Program-made: the position numbers and the translations under genes
Part shown: one piece after another, positions 48,377 to 60,950 of the stretch
How positions within the stretch are numbered: position 1 is the stretch's first letter
How the letters are laid out: each line of letters begins with the position of its first letter
The notes under the pieces: generated by a model
The model's input: the letters and a program-made list of their open reading frames with translations, nothing else
The model's database searches: none
Told to the model about the DNA's origin: nothing
NCBI GenBank assembly: GCA_037576215.1
Contig: JBANDB010000009.1
Location: forward strand, 2,356,001-2,420,000
Source: Armillaria gallica
Taxonomy: Eukaryota > Basidiomycota > Agaricomycetes > Agaricales > Physalacriaceae
DNA length: 64,000 bases
Direction: 5' to 3'

Positions 48377-50403
48377 GATTTTGATGGACCGGTTTCTTTT
48401 TTGTTTTGCTCTAGGGACTCCATAATCATGCTGGCTATGTACTTTGCTTTACTTACTTAGTACTTTATGTTTTATGGACTTTATGTGCACATGCTATATT
48501 ATGGTGGAGATCTATTCTATTTTCTTGCCCCGTCCGCCTTGCAATTCATTTACGGACTGCTTCACTTTGGGTTTACCGCCGGTTCCGCTGGGTAGTTATC
48601 TGCCAGTTATCTGCCATGCCCATATTGGGCAGCAGTATCCCACGATTTCGCAGATTTTTCATGGGTCCATTTCTTCACCTTTACTCAGGATCCTCTGTAG
48701 ATAGGACGAATAGAATGTGGTTTATAGTATAGTAAAGTATGGGAACGAAAAACCAGGTGTGTAAACGGATAATCATGAAAAGGGTAAATCCTTGCCAATG
48801 TTATCTGCCAATAGCCCCTATGTTATCTGCCATCGGCCCGGAGTTATCTGCTGCGACGTTTCTCGCTGTTGCTCCCTACCCGTATTTTGCAAGTATTTTG
48901 TTTCTACATGCATAGTTTAATTCCCGAAATTCAATCTGTACACTCATATCTTCCTTTGGTGCACAATTTTCAATCTCTGTCATGCAAAATACATTTACTG
49001 ACCCGTTATTCACTGAGACCGACTAGTCTTTGGTATTATGGTCCCCTCTCTTAAGAATTCGTGGCATTTCGGAGGAAAAAAACAGAGGAACTACGCATTA
49101 AATGCATGAAATCAAGGCTTTCCCCACAGAAAATGTAAAATTGGGACTCAAAATCTACTTAGAAAATTTAAATTGTACTTCCGTCACAAATACACCCCCA
49201 GCACTTCGCCATATTTTGCCGCCCAAGGCTCCCAAGGGCTATCATTGATAGAATGTAACACCGCCTGCAGCTGCATCGTATGTGAGCCCTCTGGATCAAA
49301 AAATGTGCTTCAAATGCATTTTTCCGGCGGTGCAGTCCGTGCAGAAGACTTACGAGGTGATAGTTCAATGGCTGCAGGATGGTATGACGTCTGTAAATTT
49401 GTGTACGCCAAAATGGAGGCGTTCCCAACATTTGGCGGAGGCCGCAAGGCTGTTGAATCGCCGAATCGGGGTCACCAATTGTGGGGCGCGAACTTGGTCC
49501 GAAATCTTTCTTTTTTAATTCTTTTTCTCCTTTTGGAGCGTGCGACACCCAGTGAAATGGACGGAAAACCTCACTTTGTGCCTTGGGGCTTAACTTTTCT
49601 GTACAAGCTTCGGCGGAACTCCACTGTAAGGCCGCCTTACTTACATTCCGGGCTATTCCGGGTTGCCCAGCCCAAAAAAAAACCTGTCACGGGACCTACC
49701 AAACAAGCGTATACATCACGCCCTATAAAGTCCTTGTGGGAAGTTTTTTTTTTCTTCAACTCATTTCATGGACTCGCACATTGTCCCCCTGCGATTTATC
49801 TTCCCTTTCTTGCAGGAGTCTACCGCGTGTTCTAGACCAATGTCATGCGTCTCAGCTGGAGCGTTCGCTAGCCATTTTGGCTGTCGTTGACGTGGAGATA
49901 TGTTCCTTACCAGAGACGCTACACTTTTCTCGGAAACTTGTATAGTCTATCCATTCCATGTACTCTTACAATACATTCAAATCCAAAAATTTCGCCATCT
50001 TCATCAGTGCCCTCAACATTTGTTGTTATACCATTGGGAAAATATCTTCCTTGGTTGAGCTTTGCTTAGTTCACCGCTGAAAAATAGGTACATTTTAGTC
50101 TTAGAATCTGCATGCTACAACGCCAGGTCCTTGTGGACTTCGACGCAATATCTCCTATGCCTGTGGGTATCGTAAGTACTGCGAGATAAATCGTCCTTGT
50201 CATATCAATAGATGAAAAGTAAGCGAACGTGAAGAAGTTAGAAACAGAAGCAACAATGGTAAACTACAGATAATGGAAACCAAACAAGAGGAATAATACG
50301 GAAAGAATGCAATGAACACCAGCTTCGTGGTATGTAAATGAGGAGAGTGGTTTAATCCAATCAATGCGAGAACAAACGATGAACAAAGACGACCCAACAC
50401 GTA
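48377..50403. other. 2-kb gene-free region between convergent RhoGAP genes
   Basis: Both flanking genes end here, so it should hold only 3' flanks. It contains five copies of GTTATCTGC(C) and AT-rich sequence. A stretch from about 49190 to 49840 is open on both strands without recognisable protein features, and may be a transposon remnant. No tRNA, rRNA or intact element seen. Confidence 0.45.
48595..48851 (+). repeat. Five copies of GTTATCTGC(C)
   Basis: Copies start at 48595, 48606, 48800, 48822 and 48843; the first two are directly adjacent. The core TTATCT is the complement of AGATAA, a GATA-factor binding consensus. Regulatory meaning is inference. Confidence 0.7.
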
Positions 50404-53400
50404 TCATGTACGCTGCCGGACCGCTGACGGATATCCAGTAGCTACAAATGAAGGTTGGTCTGCGCTCGGCCGGGCCTGCGTGAATGACGAAGGTCGTGAT
50501 CCCGGCCTTGGTGGTGCGTCAATCGGTCGGGGAGTGCTTGGCCAGTCATCTACCTGCTCCTGGTTCCTTGGTGGGTTCTGCATCGCGCCCTGGCCCTGGG
50601 ATGGCAGTAACGAGGGTGAGTTCGACGGATATGCAGAGTTGGACATAGGCATCCCACCAGGATGAGGCCGTGCGCCATTTTGCGGCATCGACAAGCCTAA
50701 ATTAGGCCGTTCCTGTAATGTTGGGGAGGTCGGCTGAGGGAAGCGTGGAGTGCTCCCGTTAGGGATGTTGTACACCAGTGCCGGTGTCCGTCCATTGACT
50801 GCCTTAACTCTTTGATACGTATCACACTTCTTCATGAAATCCTTGCCGGGAAGCTCCATCGAGTTAGCGAAGTACTCCTGATCGTGCAAGATGGGTAGGA
50901 ATTCCTGAGGAACAGTAAAGAACTCGTCTTGATTCTCCAAGAGAGCTGTGACCACTCGGATGGCACCGAAACTCTCATCGCGTACGGCGTCCCGACCTCG
51001 AGAGTACAATATGCTTGGGCAGATCACCGTTGCAAGATTGCTTAGATCCATCTTGCTCCCAGTCTCAGCGTCCATATGAGCAAATGATGCTACCCATTTC
51101 AGGAACACGAAGAGGACTTCCATTGTATCCCGATGACTCTTCGGCATGATAACTGACAGCATATGAAGAAGCCGCTTCCGGTCTGCCTCGTTCGGAAGTG
51201 CTGAAGGAGCTAAAGGATGACGGGATGAGCTAACAAATGTTCTCCGAGGAAAACGACTCACATTGTGAAACCACCAAAAGTTTGTGCAGCTTGTAGGTCA
51301 TCAGAGGATCGGGAAGATCTCGCAAGAATTTCTTGAGCAGAGCCGCGAGTTGGACAGGATTGTCCGTCGTGAGATCGACGGACGAGGGATCCTTGTCGAT
51401 GGCTTCTGTTAACTCCTTTAAGCGCCGAATATTACCATTCTTTCGGAAGATTCCCTCGACCGACATATCTGTACGGCAGAGATTAGTTTAGTTTGGTATA
51501 TAAAGAGACGCTCAAGATGTACCCATTTGTCTCATGGCGGATATAACATCGTCGATGAAACTCGGCACCCTCAGGGTAGCTCTCGATGCTCCCAATAAGG
51601 AATCTGAGCCCTCTCCTTGGACAAGCAGCTCCAAAGGAACGCCAAATACGCCTGCGCATTGATCAACGGTCAGGTCCAACCCTCGGAGATCTACACTGCA
51701 CGTACCTTTCTTCTTAACATTCTTCTTATCACCCTTAAACAGTTTATTCCAGAACCCGCTCTTCTTCGTTTCCACCATCTCCAATAACTCATCCAGGTCA
51801 ATATGATCCTTCAGCGGAGATCGTATAAGAGCAAGTACTGCGCTATGCTTGACAATCGCTAACTCCAGAGCACTCAATTCCGCGATGTACGGTATCGAAC
51901 TCTGTCTCGGCAGTGACCGTTGTTGTTCCCTTGCTTGCGCAGCCTCCATCAACTGTGGAATATCAGCAAGTGTTATGCCATCATCCCGTGTCGGAATATG
52001 GTCCTGCATATTGCCCGCCTCATCACCCAGCGCTGGCGAATTCGGAGCGCTTTCATCCACTATCATCACCTCGGTATTATTCCTAGCAAACGCGGGCCGC
52101 AGGATTTGCCCTTGGGCGTCTGTGGGTGAATGCCCAACATGCAGCCGGTTGTTGTTGGCAAGCAGTGATGATGGTGCTTGATATGTCTGCGGTGGTGATC
52201 TGCCTTGCGCCGGAGAGCTCACTTGACCATGCTGTGGGCCCTGTGTGTGCGTCTGTGAGTGATGTGGATGTGAATGAGCGTGCACGTCCTGGGACTTTTG
52301 CGAGCTGAGTACATCGGTCGGATGTACGCTCCGACCGGCAGGACTTTCCACAATGGTCGATCTTTTAGGCAGACGAGCCGTTGCTGAAAGTTTCCGGTCA
52401 AGATGCACAGATTTCATCCGCATAATGTCAGCAGAGTTTCGATAGGGATCTATCTCCCCTGATTTGCCGGAACTGGAATTCGTAGCGGTTTCTGGTTGTC
52501 GGGCGTTAAATTCATTGAATAAGACTAAACATATATAAGACTCACCAGGAGATAGCGGAACGACGCCTTGTCTCTTGAGTAGCAGATATAATCTCCGCAG
52601 CGCTACATTCAAAAGGAACGCATACTGCTCTAGTCTCTGGACCGCTTGGAACCCCCCTCGACATCCTGCATGAGCATGCTCCGTACACAATATAACTGTC
52701 GGTACTTCCCCAAACGACGGTGTATCCTTCTTGGAGTCGACGTCGTATACGAAGAGACCAACGTTAGCCGGCGGTCTCCGTGCAGTCGACAATTTCGGCT
52801 GCCCTTCCTTCGCGGACTCGAGCTGCTTCTCGTCCACAGTATTTGACCGTTCCTTCAGCATTGGGACAGCTGCCACTCTCCCACACTTGGCACACTGCAC
52901 GCACTGTGAATGCCACCTTTGGTAGGTTCCAAGCCTCACGCAGTCCTCCTCGACCGTCTGACTACATTTGACACAAAGATCCGATGGAGGATGGTTTGAG
53001 TTTAGCGGCCCTGGTCCAATACCACTCCCCCCGGAACCGGAACTAGAGAATGGTGATTCGCCTGCATTCTCGGGTGCGAGACTCCTAAAGCCATATGTCA
53101 CACCTTGTGTGCCCGCATTGCCTCCGCCATTAACGACAGCTAGCGCCTCTCCATTGTGACCCTTTATAACCCTCCTTGCACTTGGATTACCTCCCTGCAC
53201 GGCCAGTAGATGCAACTTGTCTAAGAACGACGACATAGCTTCCCGCACGCTGCCCTCACGCTCCAGTTTTAATGCGCCAGTGAGTGCTATGCGTATCAGA
53301 ATCTTCAAGTAATGGGCGAGACCAGTTACAAGGGCCAGTAGCTCTTGCGTCATCCCCATCCGTCGAGTACCAGTCTCTTGCGTGTGCGACAGAAGCGTAA

Positions 53401-55063
53401 AGAGCTCCACTGTTTTCCGACAAAGCATCCGAGCTTCGCGAACATGGGACATGCCTAGTGAAACATATTAGCTTGCATCGAGGCAAAGAGGCGCTAAGCG
53501 CACCTTTCATATTTAACCGTGCAAATTGATGTTCCAAATCATCAATAGTTGCAAAGAGGACCTCAACGTGTAGTATAAATTTCTCGGCCATCCGTATCGC
53601 CTCGAGGTATTGCCCATTGCTGACTTGCCGGAGCATGTCTGAGATACAGGCTGCACTACTCTCTTCAAATGCAGAGAGGACTCTGTTTCAAAAACCCATG
53701 AGTACCATAGGTGTAGGAGATAGAGGGTGAAACGCACGTCCATATCCTATACACCTGCTGCTCCATTCTAATCTGTTTATCTTTGAGTGATGTAGGAGTC
53801 TCCCGCTGCTCCTCCTCTATGTATGCTTCATCTCCATCCAACGACGCGGTACTATTTGGTCGTCTCGATGTTACTTTAACATTCCAGAACTAAATCCCGA
53901 CATCAGCCCGTTGTCGGGATATGACAAAGGTAAGCGTTTCGTACCTTGTTGATCATGTAACACTCTGGATGCCAACATTCATCCCGCATATTCCTGTTGA
54001 TCTCCACAAACTGCTTCAAGATCGCACTGTTACATCCTGCACACTTGGTCGCGAAGCGGGTTGAGTAGTGGAAGTGGCAGTAGACATCGCCGTCATGCTC
54101 GTAGTATGAATCCTGCGGTCCAAATAAAGTAGGACATAAAGAACATGTAAAATGCTCGACGTGATATTTCTTGTTGCAAGCGGTGATGTAGCTGCCCCTC
54201 AGTGCCATCCCGCATTGAGCGCATATGAGATTGAGCCGCCGGAAGTAATCTCGTTCGCACAGAGGTTGCTGCTTCCCGTCAGGGCCTTCGATAGGGAAGA
54301 ATTTGGAAGCGACAACATCGCCACAGTCCTAGGCATCAGACATGAGACGCCCCATACAAACGCATGAACAGATAGACGCACCATGCACTTGAAACAGTTC
54401 AAGTGGAAGACAGTTCCCAACGCACGAACAAAAGGCCCCTGCATCACTTTACCACACGACGAGCATGTACTGAAAAAATGGTAAGGAATGGGATGAATGC
54501 CATGGAATGTATACGCACGCAGAAACTGTGACCATGGTCGAGGAGGTTGTGGTGGAGGAAGCACTGGACGAAGGAGGAGGAGCCCTTTCGGAGGTCGACG
54601 AGCTGGAGTGAGCTGAGGAAAAAGACGCGACGCTCCTGCGCTTTTCATTGGTGTAATTGGTGGAATCATCGGAGTGCCCTGAAGACGATGGCGGATGTGG
54701 TCTGCTCGAACTTGATCCGGCAGGGGTGGATGAACGACTTGTTCTCAAGAAACCGGGGACAGGTCGTGAGCTGCTTGAATGGTTGAGATCTTCACTACGA
54801 GCTGTCGGTCTACTCTCCTTTGGTGCGGTATTGCGATCAGGCTCAGTGGAGCCGACGGTGGATGATCTCGTAGGGATTTGGGGCCGGTCAGGGAGGCGAG
54901 TAGCGCTCGTTGGAGGCGCGGAGTACGGGCTCGAGGTCGTGTTCGTCGACTGGGACGGGGCTTTGCCATTGCGTGCATCGACGGAAAGGCCCAGAGGCTG
55001 TCCACGAGACTGGCCGTTAGACCATGGAGACGGCGACCTCCCGCTTTCTTGGTCTCTGTTCAT
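50404..55063 (-). CDS. LRG1: LIM-domain Rho GTPase-activating protein (Lrg1-like)
   Basis: Negative regulator of Rho1, hence of glucan synthesis and the cell-wall-integrity cascade. I take MNRDQESGRSPSPW (ATG at 55063) as the start; an in-frame ATG at 55165 is possible. A Ser/Pro-rich region of about 200 residues leads to LIM1 (CSSCGKVMQGPFV, HLNCFKCMDC), LIM2 (LICAQCGMALRGSY, HFTCSLCPTLFGPQD) and a third LIM (TKCAGCNSAILKQFVEINRN, CWHPECYMINK). After a helical region (HVEVLFATIDDLEHQFARLN) a fourth Cys/His cluster follows (DLCVKCSQTVEEDC, HSQCVQCAKCGR). The RhoGAP domain has MSVEGIFRKNGNIRRLKELT with an intact arginine finger, FLRDLPDPLMTYKLHKLL and MDLSNLATVICPSILY. The disordered C-terminus ends at 50404. 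About 1380 residues. Three LIM plus GAP is the Lrg1 layout; Rga1/Rga2 have two LIMs. Confidence 0.92.
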
Positions 55064-56160
55064 GGTGGGACAGCAGAGACTTGTGGTTCGCCAGCGTATT
55101 AGACGCCGATGGAGGGCGCGAGGAGAACGTGGACGACGATGAACTCGCTGGAGAGTAATAAGCACTTGAGAGGAGTCTTTGTCACAGATCGTGACACAGC
55201 TTCGTCACTCCCTGTCACTGGGCTCCCTTAACCATCGTTCACTTGTTCATTCCCCGTCGTTGAAAATCTTGACTACAGGAACGGTCACTCAAGATCTCGA
55301 GCCCTACTTTATTCTCATAACAATTCTTCCCGTCGCCTGGCCTTTTTTCTCGCCGGCCAGGTGTGACAGTAATTGTTTGATTTCACAGTGCAAGCCGAGG
55401 ACTTGCCTAGGTCGACGAAAGGTACGTTACAATTAGTGCTACCACGAGACTGAAAGAGTGACTTGCGGGTAGAGCTACACGTAAAAGCGGCGGTGCATAC
55501 AGCTTCCCCGTAGATGTATAGCGCTGTGTACTGCGGTCTATGATTCATTGCAAGCTCTTACTCGACGACGATGATATCTGATGCTCTCGCTCTGAGCTGG
55601 CCGTCGATAACCTGACTACAGAACTTTTACCTCCTTTGACGCATTGTTTACCGTTCCAGCCTCCGTTGACTCAGCCCTGCATCATGGATCATGTCGGCGT
55701 CAACATCACGGCGTATACGAGGGCTCCTATACCCGGCACTATACCCAGCTGATCCGGACGGAGGCAGTCACAGAATTCATTCTAACCCCTACATATAGCT
55801 TCCTGGAGTCGCTGCCCCTCAGAATGTCAGGAAACCAATTTGACTCGGAATATCATTGACGTTCCTAGGGGTTTTTGTTGCACTGGTGTCAAACGTTTTG
55901 AGGAGTCCTGGCTGGCATCTGAGTTCTCCACGCAATCCGGACATGGGGGGGAATGTAGGAATGCTCTGATGAAAATATACTTTCTGTAGACGTAAATAAA
56001 TTGATAAACTGGAACAATTCAACATTTCAATCTAAAAACCTCCGAAACGGGAAGTAACTCACGTGAAGATTTGCGTCCCAAAGCGGAAGTATGATGTAGT
56101 CAGCAACTTGCTTTCGAATTTCTTGCATCCTGCGCTTTCTTGTCCACCCATCACAGAAAA
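55064..56160. promoter_or_regulatory. Divergent intergenic region, LIM-RhoGAP / Nbp35
   Basis: 1.1 kb between start codons pointing away from each other. I see no additional gene; small open frames are without recognisable features. Confidence 0.4.
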
Positions 56161-57302
56161 ATGATTGCAGTCCAAACTGCAACAGCAGTTCCAAATCCAG
56201 CCTCAATACCCTCCAATGCTCCAGAGCATTGCCCAGTAAGCGTCAATCATTATATTCCCAATTTCCTATGTCGATTATGATCCATAATGCAGGGAATCGA
56301 ATCTGAACTCGCAGGGAAAGTAGATGCTTGTGCAGGCTGCGCCAATCAAGAGATATGCTCATCAAGTAAACCCATGGGACCAGATCCTGCTTTGCCACTG
56401 ATAAAACAACGAATGGCGAATGTTAAGCGGAAAATCCTCGTCTTGTCTGGCAAAGGGGGGGTAGGAAAATCTACTTTCACTGCCCAGCTTGCATGGGCGT
56501 TTGCATCCGATGACGAAACACAGGTACGCTTCTCCATTTTGCAGCGAACTACGCCTCCACCTCTAAAAACTCTGAAAGACGGGTATCATGGACGTAGACA
56601 TCTGTGGTCCCTCCATCCCTACGATTCTCGGTATAGCTTCAGAACAAGTACACGCGTCTTCATCCGGTTGGTCTCCGGTATATGTCCAAGACAACTTGGG
56701 CGTCATGTCTGTTGGTTTCATGCTTCCATCATCCAAAGACGCTGTAATGTGGCGAGGGCCGAAGAAGAACGGACTAATATCTCAATTCCTCAAGGACGTC
56801 GACTGGGGGGATCTTGACTACCTTGTCGTGGACACACCGCCAGGGACATCTGATGAGCACCTCAGTGTCGTCCAGTACCTAAAGGAAAGCGGCATAGACG
56901 GTGCTGTGCTAGTGACGACGCCGCAAGAGGTTGCTCTACAGGATGTCCGACGAGAAATAGATTTTTGTCGCAAAGTTGGCGTTAGGATGTTGGGTATCGT
57001 GGAGAACATGGCAGGGTTTGTGTGTCCAAAGTGTAATGGAGAGTCGCAAATCTTCAAACCAACTACGGGTGGTGCGAAGAGGCTGGCCGAGGAAACGGGG
57101 GTGGAGCTTTTGGGTTCTGTTCCACTGGATCCGCGGATAGGGAAGAGCGCAGACTATGGGGTAAGCTTCATTGACGAATACCCGGATAGTCCTGCAACAA
57201 CGGCATACCTGGATATTATAGATCGTACGTCCTCCGAATAATTTTAGCGTCGCTGTCAATGACGTGTTTCCAGGTATTAAGGATATTTTGGGAGATGAAT
57301 GA
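56161..57302 (+). CDS. NBP35: Cytosolic Fe-S cluster assembly ATPase Nbp35
   Basis: P-loop ATPase that, with Cfd1, forms the scaffold on which cytosolic and nuclear Fe-S clusters are built. Exons 56161-56235, 56293-56523, 56579-57224 and 57274-57302 give exactly 326 residues. The N-terminal Cys motif that marks Nbp35, and is absent from Cfd1, is split by the first intron: APEHCP joins [20 protein letters not shown] followed by [15 protein letters not shown] is the deviant Walker [17 protein letters not shown] the next block, [16 protein letters not shown] the Walker B region, and [10 protein letters not shown] carries the C-terminal CPxC that binds the bridging cluster. All expected Cys are present, so it should be functional. 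The last exon adds only RIKDILGDE. Slightly shorter N-terminus than some family members. Confidence 0.97.
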
Positions 57303-58015
57303 ATGTATCGTTTTGTATGTATACCTAAATGGACATGTTGTACCATCAGAGGGTGGAGCTAACAGGGTCTTCTGCGTCATTATACTGGACATTGAATACG
57401 TGGAATCGTCATTGGTTGATTCGACTATGACTCTGAGGTATGTTCTTCGTTACATTATATCTAAGAGGGGATAAGAATTCTCACCAGAAGCACGATGATT
57501 GAGGACCCCGGAGTATATCCCTGATTCAAAAATCGCTTGTTCTGCCTGGACAAACACTGCGACAATTTCTCTATTGGCTCAAGATTGCTGCCGGTTGCAA
57601 ATTTGCCTGCACCATAGCTACAACCCTTCGGTTTTTTCCACCTTCAGTGTTTTTCCAGACAATTTTACGACAGTTTGTTAGTCCCTGCCGTGAAGAAATG
57701 CAGCACGATAATCTCGAACCAAGAGCTGGATCTCTCACTTCCTCAGTTTCCTGATACATCCCTGCCGCCTGAGCGATTCGGCAGCTTGTTCGACGGTCCC
57801 GTTATTCCGTGAATCTATGTCCGGATAACAGCAGAGGCTATTTTTGCCAAACCAGTGATTTTGTCTAGATCTTCATCAAGGATCCCCTCAAATCTGTCTG
57901 GATCGAGATCAGGGATAAAATTGTGTTCTCCGGGGTCCTTGATAAAAAGTAGTGTACAGGTAAGATTTCAGAAGAATATCTGGCTGAACCGTCAAGCTGA
58001 ACCCAGACTGGACCG
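57303..58015. other. Intergenic region downstream of Nbp35
   Basis: No gene supported. ACCGTCAAG occurs twice within 30 bp near 57988-58020; otherwise featureless. Confidence 0.4.
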
Positions 58016-58510
58016 TCAAGTGTATTCCTGCGCCTTCTGAACGGCCGGTGCCCAATCCTCATGCATCAGGATGTTTTGACTCTCTGCCGTCTTCAGCACA
58101 GTGATGAGCCAATCCTGGCAGTTCCACGTCCCATCAGGAATGCGCACAGGCGTCTTCGCCGCAATTCGCCCCAACTGTTGACGCTTTTCCAAGCTCAGCT
58201 TGGCCATTGGGATGATATGTTCCTCCTTTCTTTCTGTCCTAGTGATTGGACCCCAATTAGTTAAGTGGTCGACGCCCTCTTCCTGCACAATATCGAGGTG
58301 ACGGTGTATATTGGCCTCTGGAATAGTGGCGACCGTCCATAGGAGCTTCCAATGGTAATCTCGAGATGTGGCGGAATTTTTGGAACGCGTGATGATCAGG
58401 ACGACGAGGAGGTCTTCGTCAGGATCTGGGAACATAAATGAAAGATCGTGAGGTTGATAAGCGCCGACTGGCCGACCAAAGTCGGGGAGATAGGCAATTT
58501 CAGGTTTCAT
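58016..58510 (-). CDS. Unrecognised 164-residue protein
   Basis: An uninterrupted frame of 164 codons from MKPEIAYLPDFGRPVGAY to PAVQKAQEYT. The composition is that of a folded soluble protein: Trp-rich, with YHWKLLWTVATIPEANIHRH, NWGPITRTERKEEHIIPM and RIPDGTWNCQDWLITVLKTA. No signal peptide or membrane helix. The last block resembles conserved C-terminal motifs of small hypothetical proteins common in agaricomycetes, some of them expanded families; I cannot name a family with certainty and assign no function. The region around it is gene-poor. No intron is needed, and the codon choice looks like that of neighbouring genes. Confidence 0.65.
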   Translation of the reverse strand: MKPEIAYLPDFGRPVGAYQPHDLSFMFPDPDEDLLVVLIITRSKNSATSRDYHWKLLWTVATIPEANIHRHLDIVQEEGVDHLTNWGPITRTERKEEHIIPMAKLSLEKRQQLGRIAAKTPVRIPDGTWNCQDWLITVLKTAESQNILMHEDWAPAVQKAQEYT

Positions 58511-60319
58511 TGATTTTTCCTGGAGCTAATCCTGTGCACAAGTTCAGCATGGAAACGATGAAGTAAATTAGTTACTCACTGCTTGTGCGTCTGGGAAGAG
58601 TCACGTAGGCTTCTCCAGGGTTTCGGTTCGATACCGGACTGGGTCAGAGAGTACTCTAGATTTGGTAGGTTGCATCCATGAAGATGAATTACGCCAAGTA
58701 CACGTGAACGCCTCAGTCCAAAACTTCACGGCAGCGGTGGAAGGATATGCACTGTAGGGTCCCATGGCACTTCGGAATCAGACGTCATAGCTTGTTTCAA
58801 CGCAGGAACGGCCGTTGTCCGTTGTGATGGACTTCTCAATCTTTATTGCAGATACATCGACGAGTTACGAACTGGACGAGACGGTAAACATTGACCGAGT
58901 AGTCACGTAGTAGCGTACGTCGAACTGAGGAAGCTGTGAGAGGTTGTGGAGCTCTCCAAGCGATCCGGAGCTGAAATTAGTTGAATCAGCTGAAATTTTA
59001 GCCCAAAACCGCCTCGCTCCCATATTTTCGGAATGTCGTAGAGTACCAAACATATACCTCGCTGTTACGCTCGGGTGAAGGGCGAATCCGACGTCGAAAA
59101 GAATGGGTACTGGTGTTATCTCTCGCGAATGGTTGAACTTTAGGTAAGAACCTCCTCGCCGAGGAGTGACCAAAGTGGTGGAACGGTGGATTAGGAACTC
59201 AAATCATTTTCGATGACGTTACTTTTTTTTTTTTGGTAGGTTTCGAGGTTTGCCGGAGAATTTCGCATCTGATCATTTTCAGACGGTTTCCGGTGGAATG
59301 GACTTTTCGCTTTTGTACCTGCCAGCACCTAAATCTTATGAGCTGGCACATAGAAATGCTTTCGACAGCGGGGCCCTTGTAGCCGGGAGGACTTGAAGAG
59401 CAAAGATATATATAGACCCCAAAGCCAACGCGTCGACGCGCCAGTCCGTGTTGGAGAGATTATAGTGGCAGCAACCAACGACATCGAAGTCGCGTCGGGA
59501 TGCCGGCCACCGGGTCCTAACCCATCGAAAGGAACTGTTTCAAACTGATATTCACCGAAAACACCGACTCACCAAAAAAGGGACTAGCCCGTATTCCACC
59601 GTTCATTCTGATTCTATCTTCTTATGGTAAACACTCGACGCCGCCCCATGCTATTGAGCAGCTCGGAATCTGGTAGAATCATTGTATATTGTTCGGAGCG
59701 TGAGGACTGTCCCAGGCAAAGAACAAAATGATCATTAGAACAGCCCTAATGCGCGGTAAAGTGAACCATCGCGGAGGTGTGGAGATCTGTGCGGTTATGG
59801 AGCAAGGTAAGCCTGTAACAGGTCCCCTACGTCGAAGTTTCGCGGCGCTTGAGCATTCGCTTCCCAGTCTAGCGGTTCTCCTAGCAAGAGGCGAAGGTCA
59901 TCCCACTTCAACATTCATTTCAGGACTGTGGTACGATAGCAAGTCTCGATTTGATTGATAGATATCGAGAATACTTGGAACCAGCGGTGGGTAAGCCGGT
60001 GCAAGACATGCCTATCCAAGTCAAGAGCAAAGGGGATTGTCTATCCAAGCAGAGTCCAGCCAGAGAGACCGTACACGTTCTTGAAACTCGACCGGTCACA
60101 TAACACAATGATAACGAAGCCTATAGTTAAATACTGGAAGGAATTACAGGATACATCCGTAAATTTGAAAAGCCCTGAATGATCGTGTGACCAAGAAAGT
60201 CTTGAGTATAAGATTAATGGATTCGGTGGTAGTACAGAGTGCCGAAGATTGTTGGAAAGCTATGAATGATTATGCAAAATTAAATCAAGGTGTCGCGGTG
60301 GTGCTCCGTTGATGACGTT
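58511..60319. other. 1.8-kb gene-poor region
   Basis: A T-run of about 12 at 59223-59235 and several short open frames without recognisable features. At 58624-58634 GGTTCGATACC resembles a tRNA B box, but no A box or cloverleaf accompanies it. Nothing further supported. Confidence 0.4.
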
Positions 60320-60950
60320 CTAAACAAAACGTGGAGGATGTTTCTTGTGTTGCTCGATCTCTTCCTCAAGCAATTTCTCTTGCTGCTCTCGCTGCGCGCG
60401 ATGTTGGGCGAGTTTCTGGACATGGTGAGGGTATGTACGGACTAAATGACCGCTACGCACCTGTTTAAGAGCAGTTACCGTGGTAAGCAGGGAGTCAAGC
60501 GTAGCTTCCGACATGTCCGTCATCTAACCCCGTGTCAGTCAATAGTCAAATGATAGAAAAGAAGCGTACAGCATCCTGGGCTTGTTTGCCAAAAGCCTTC
60601 ATCTTTTCCTTCTCTGCATCCCACTCCTGTTCGCGGAACCCATTCATGTTGTTTCCCTCATATACTGAGGCACCCACGGGAACAGCTGGTGGCGGACTTG
60701 GCTTCCAGTTCTCCGTTTCTTCTCTCCACTGAGCGATCCGGCTTTGAGGCGGAACAGGTCCGTAGTTTACCGGATGTCGCTCGCAATGGCCCCAATAGAA
60801 TCTCCCGTTCATGCGTGCGGCCTCCCGATGCTTCATGAAGAGCGTCGCTGCGCCCGCTCCGAGTACGAACCAGAGGAGACGCGACGGACGGCGGTGCCAA
60901 CGGTAAAGTAGTGGTAGGAAGGATAAGGGTACATGTTCGGTTAGTGGCGG
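60320..60950 (-). CDS. Unrecognised small protein with one N-terminal membrane helix
   Basis: Two exons: an upstream part reading LPLLYRWHRRPSRLLWFVLG then AGAATLFMKHREAARMNGRF, YWGHCERHPVNYGPVPPQSR, and after a short intron (about 60530-60575) a helical, charged end (MTDMSEATLDSLLTTVTALK to EEIEQHKKHPPRFV). A basic stretch before one hydrophobic helix followed by a soluble coiled C-terminus suggests a membrane-anchored, perhaps mitochondrial, protein; similar small proteins with a PWLY/RPSRxLWF-type start occur across fungi, without known function. The start is unresolved: the frame upstream of LPPGPDGPPL hits a stop, and the first in-frame ATG (60836) would discard the helix, so a further 5' exon is likely. 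Confidence 0.6.

Noticed and set aside
49173..49835. 220-codon plus-strand frame between the two RhoGAP genes
   Set aside because: No recognisable domain or convincing start context; the opposite strand is also open over about 380 bp. It could be a transposon relic but cannot be supported as a gene.
49686..50100. Possible solo LTR beginning TGTCACGGGACC with an internal CTATAAAG
   Set aside because: No matching CA end, target-site duplication or second copy could be identified in the window.
58600..58660. tRNA-like B box GGTTCGATACC
   Set aside because: No A box or acceptor-stem pairing at suitable distance on either strand.
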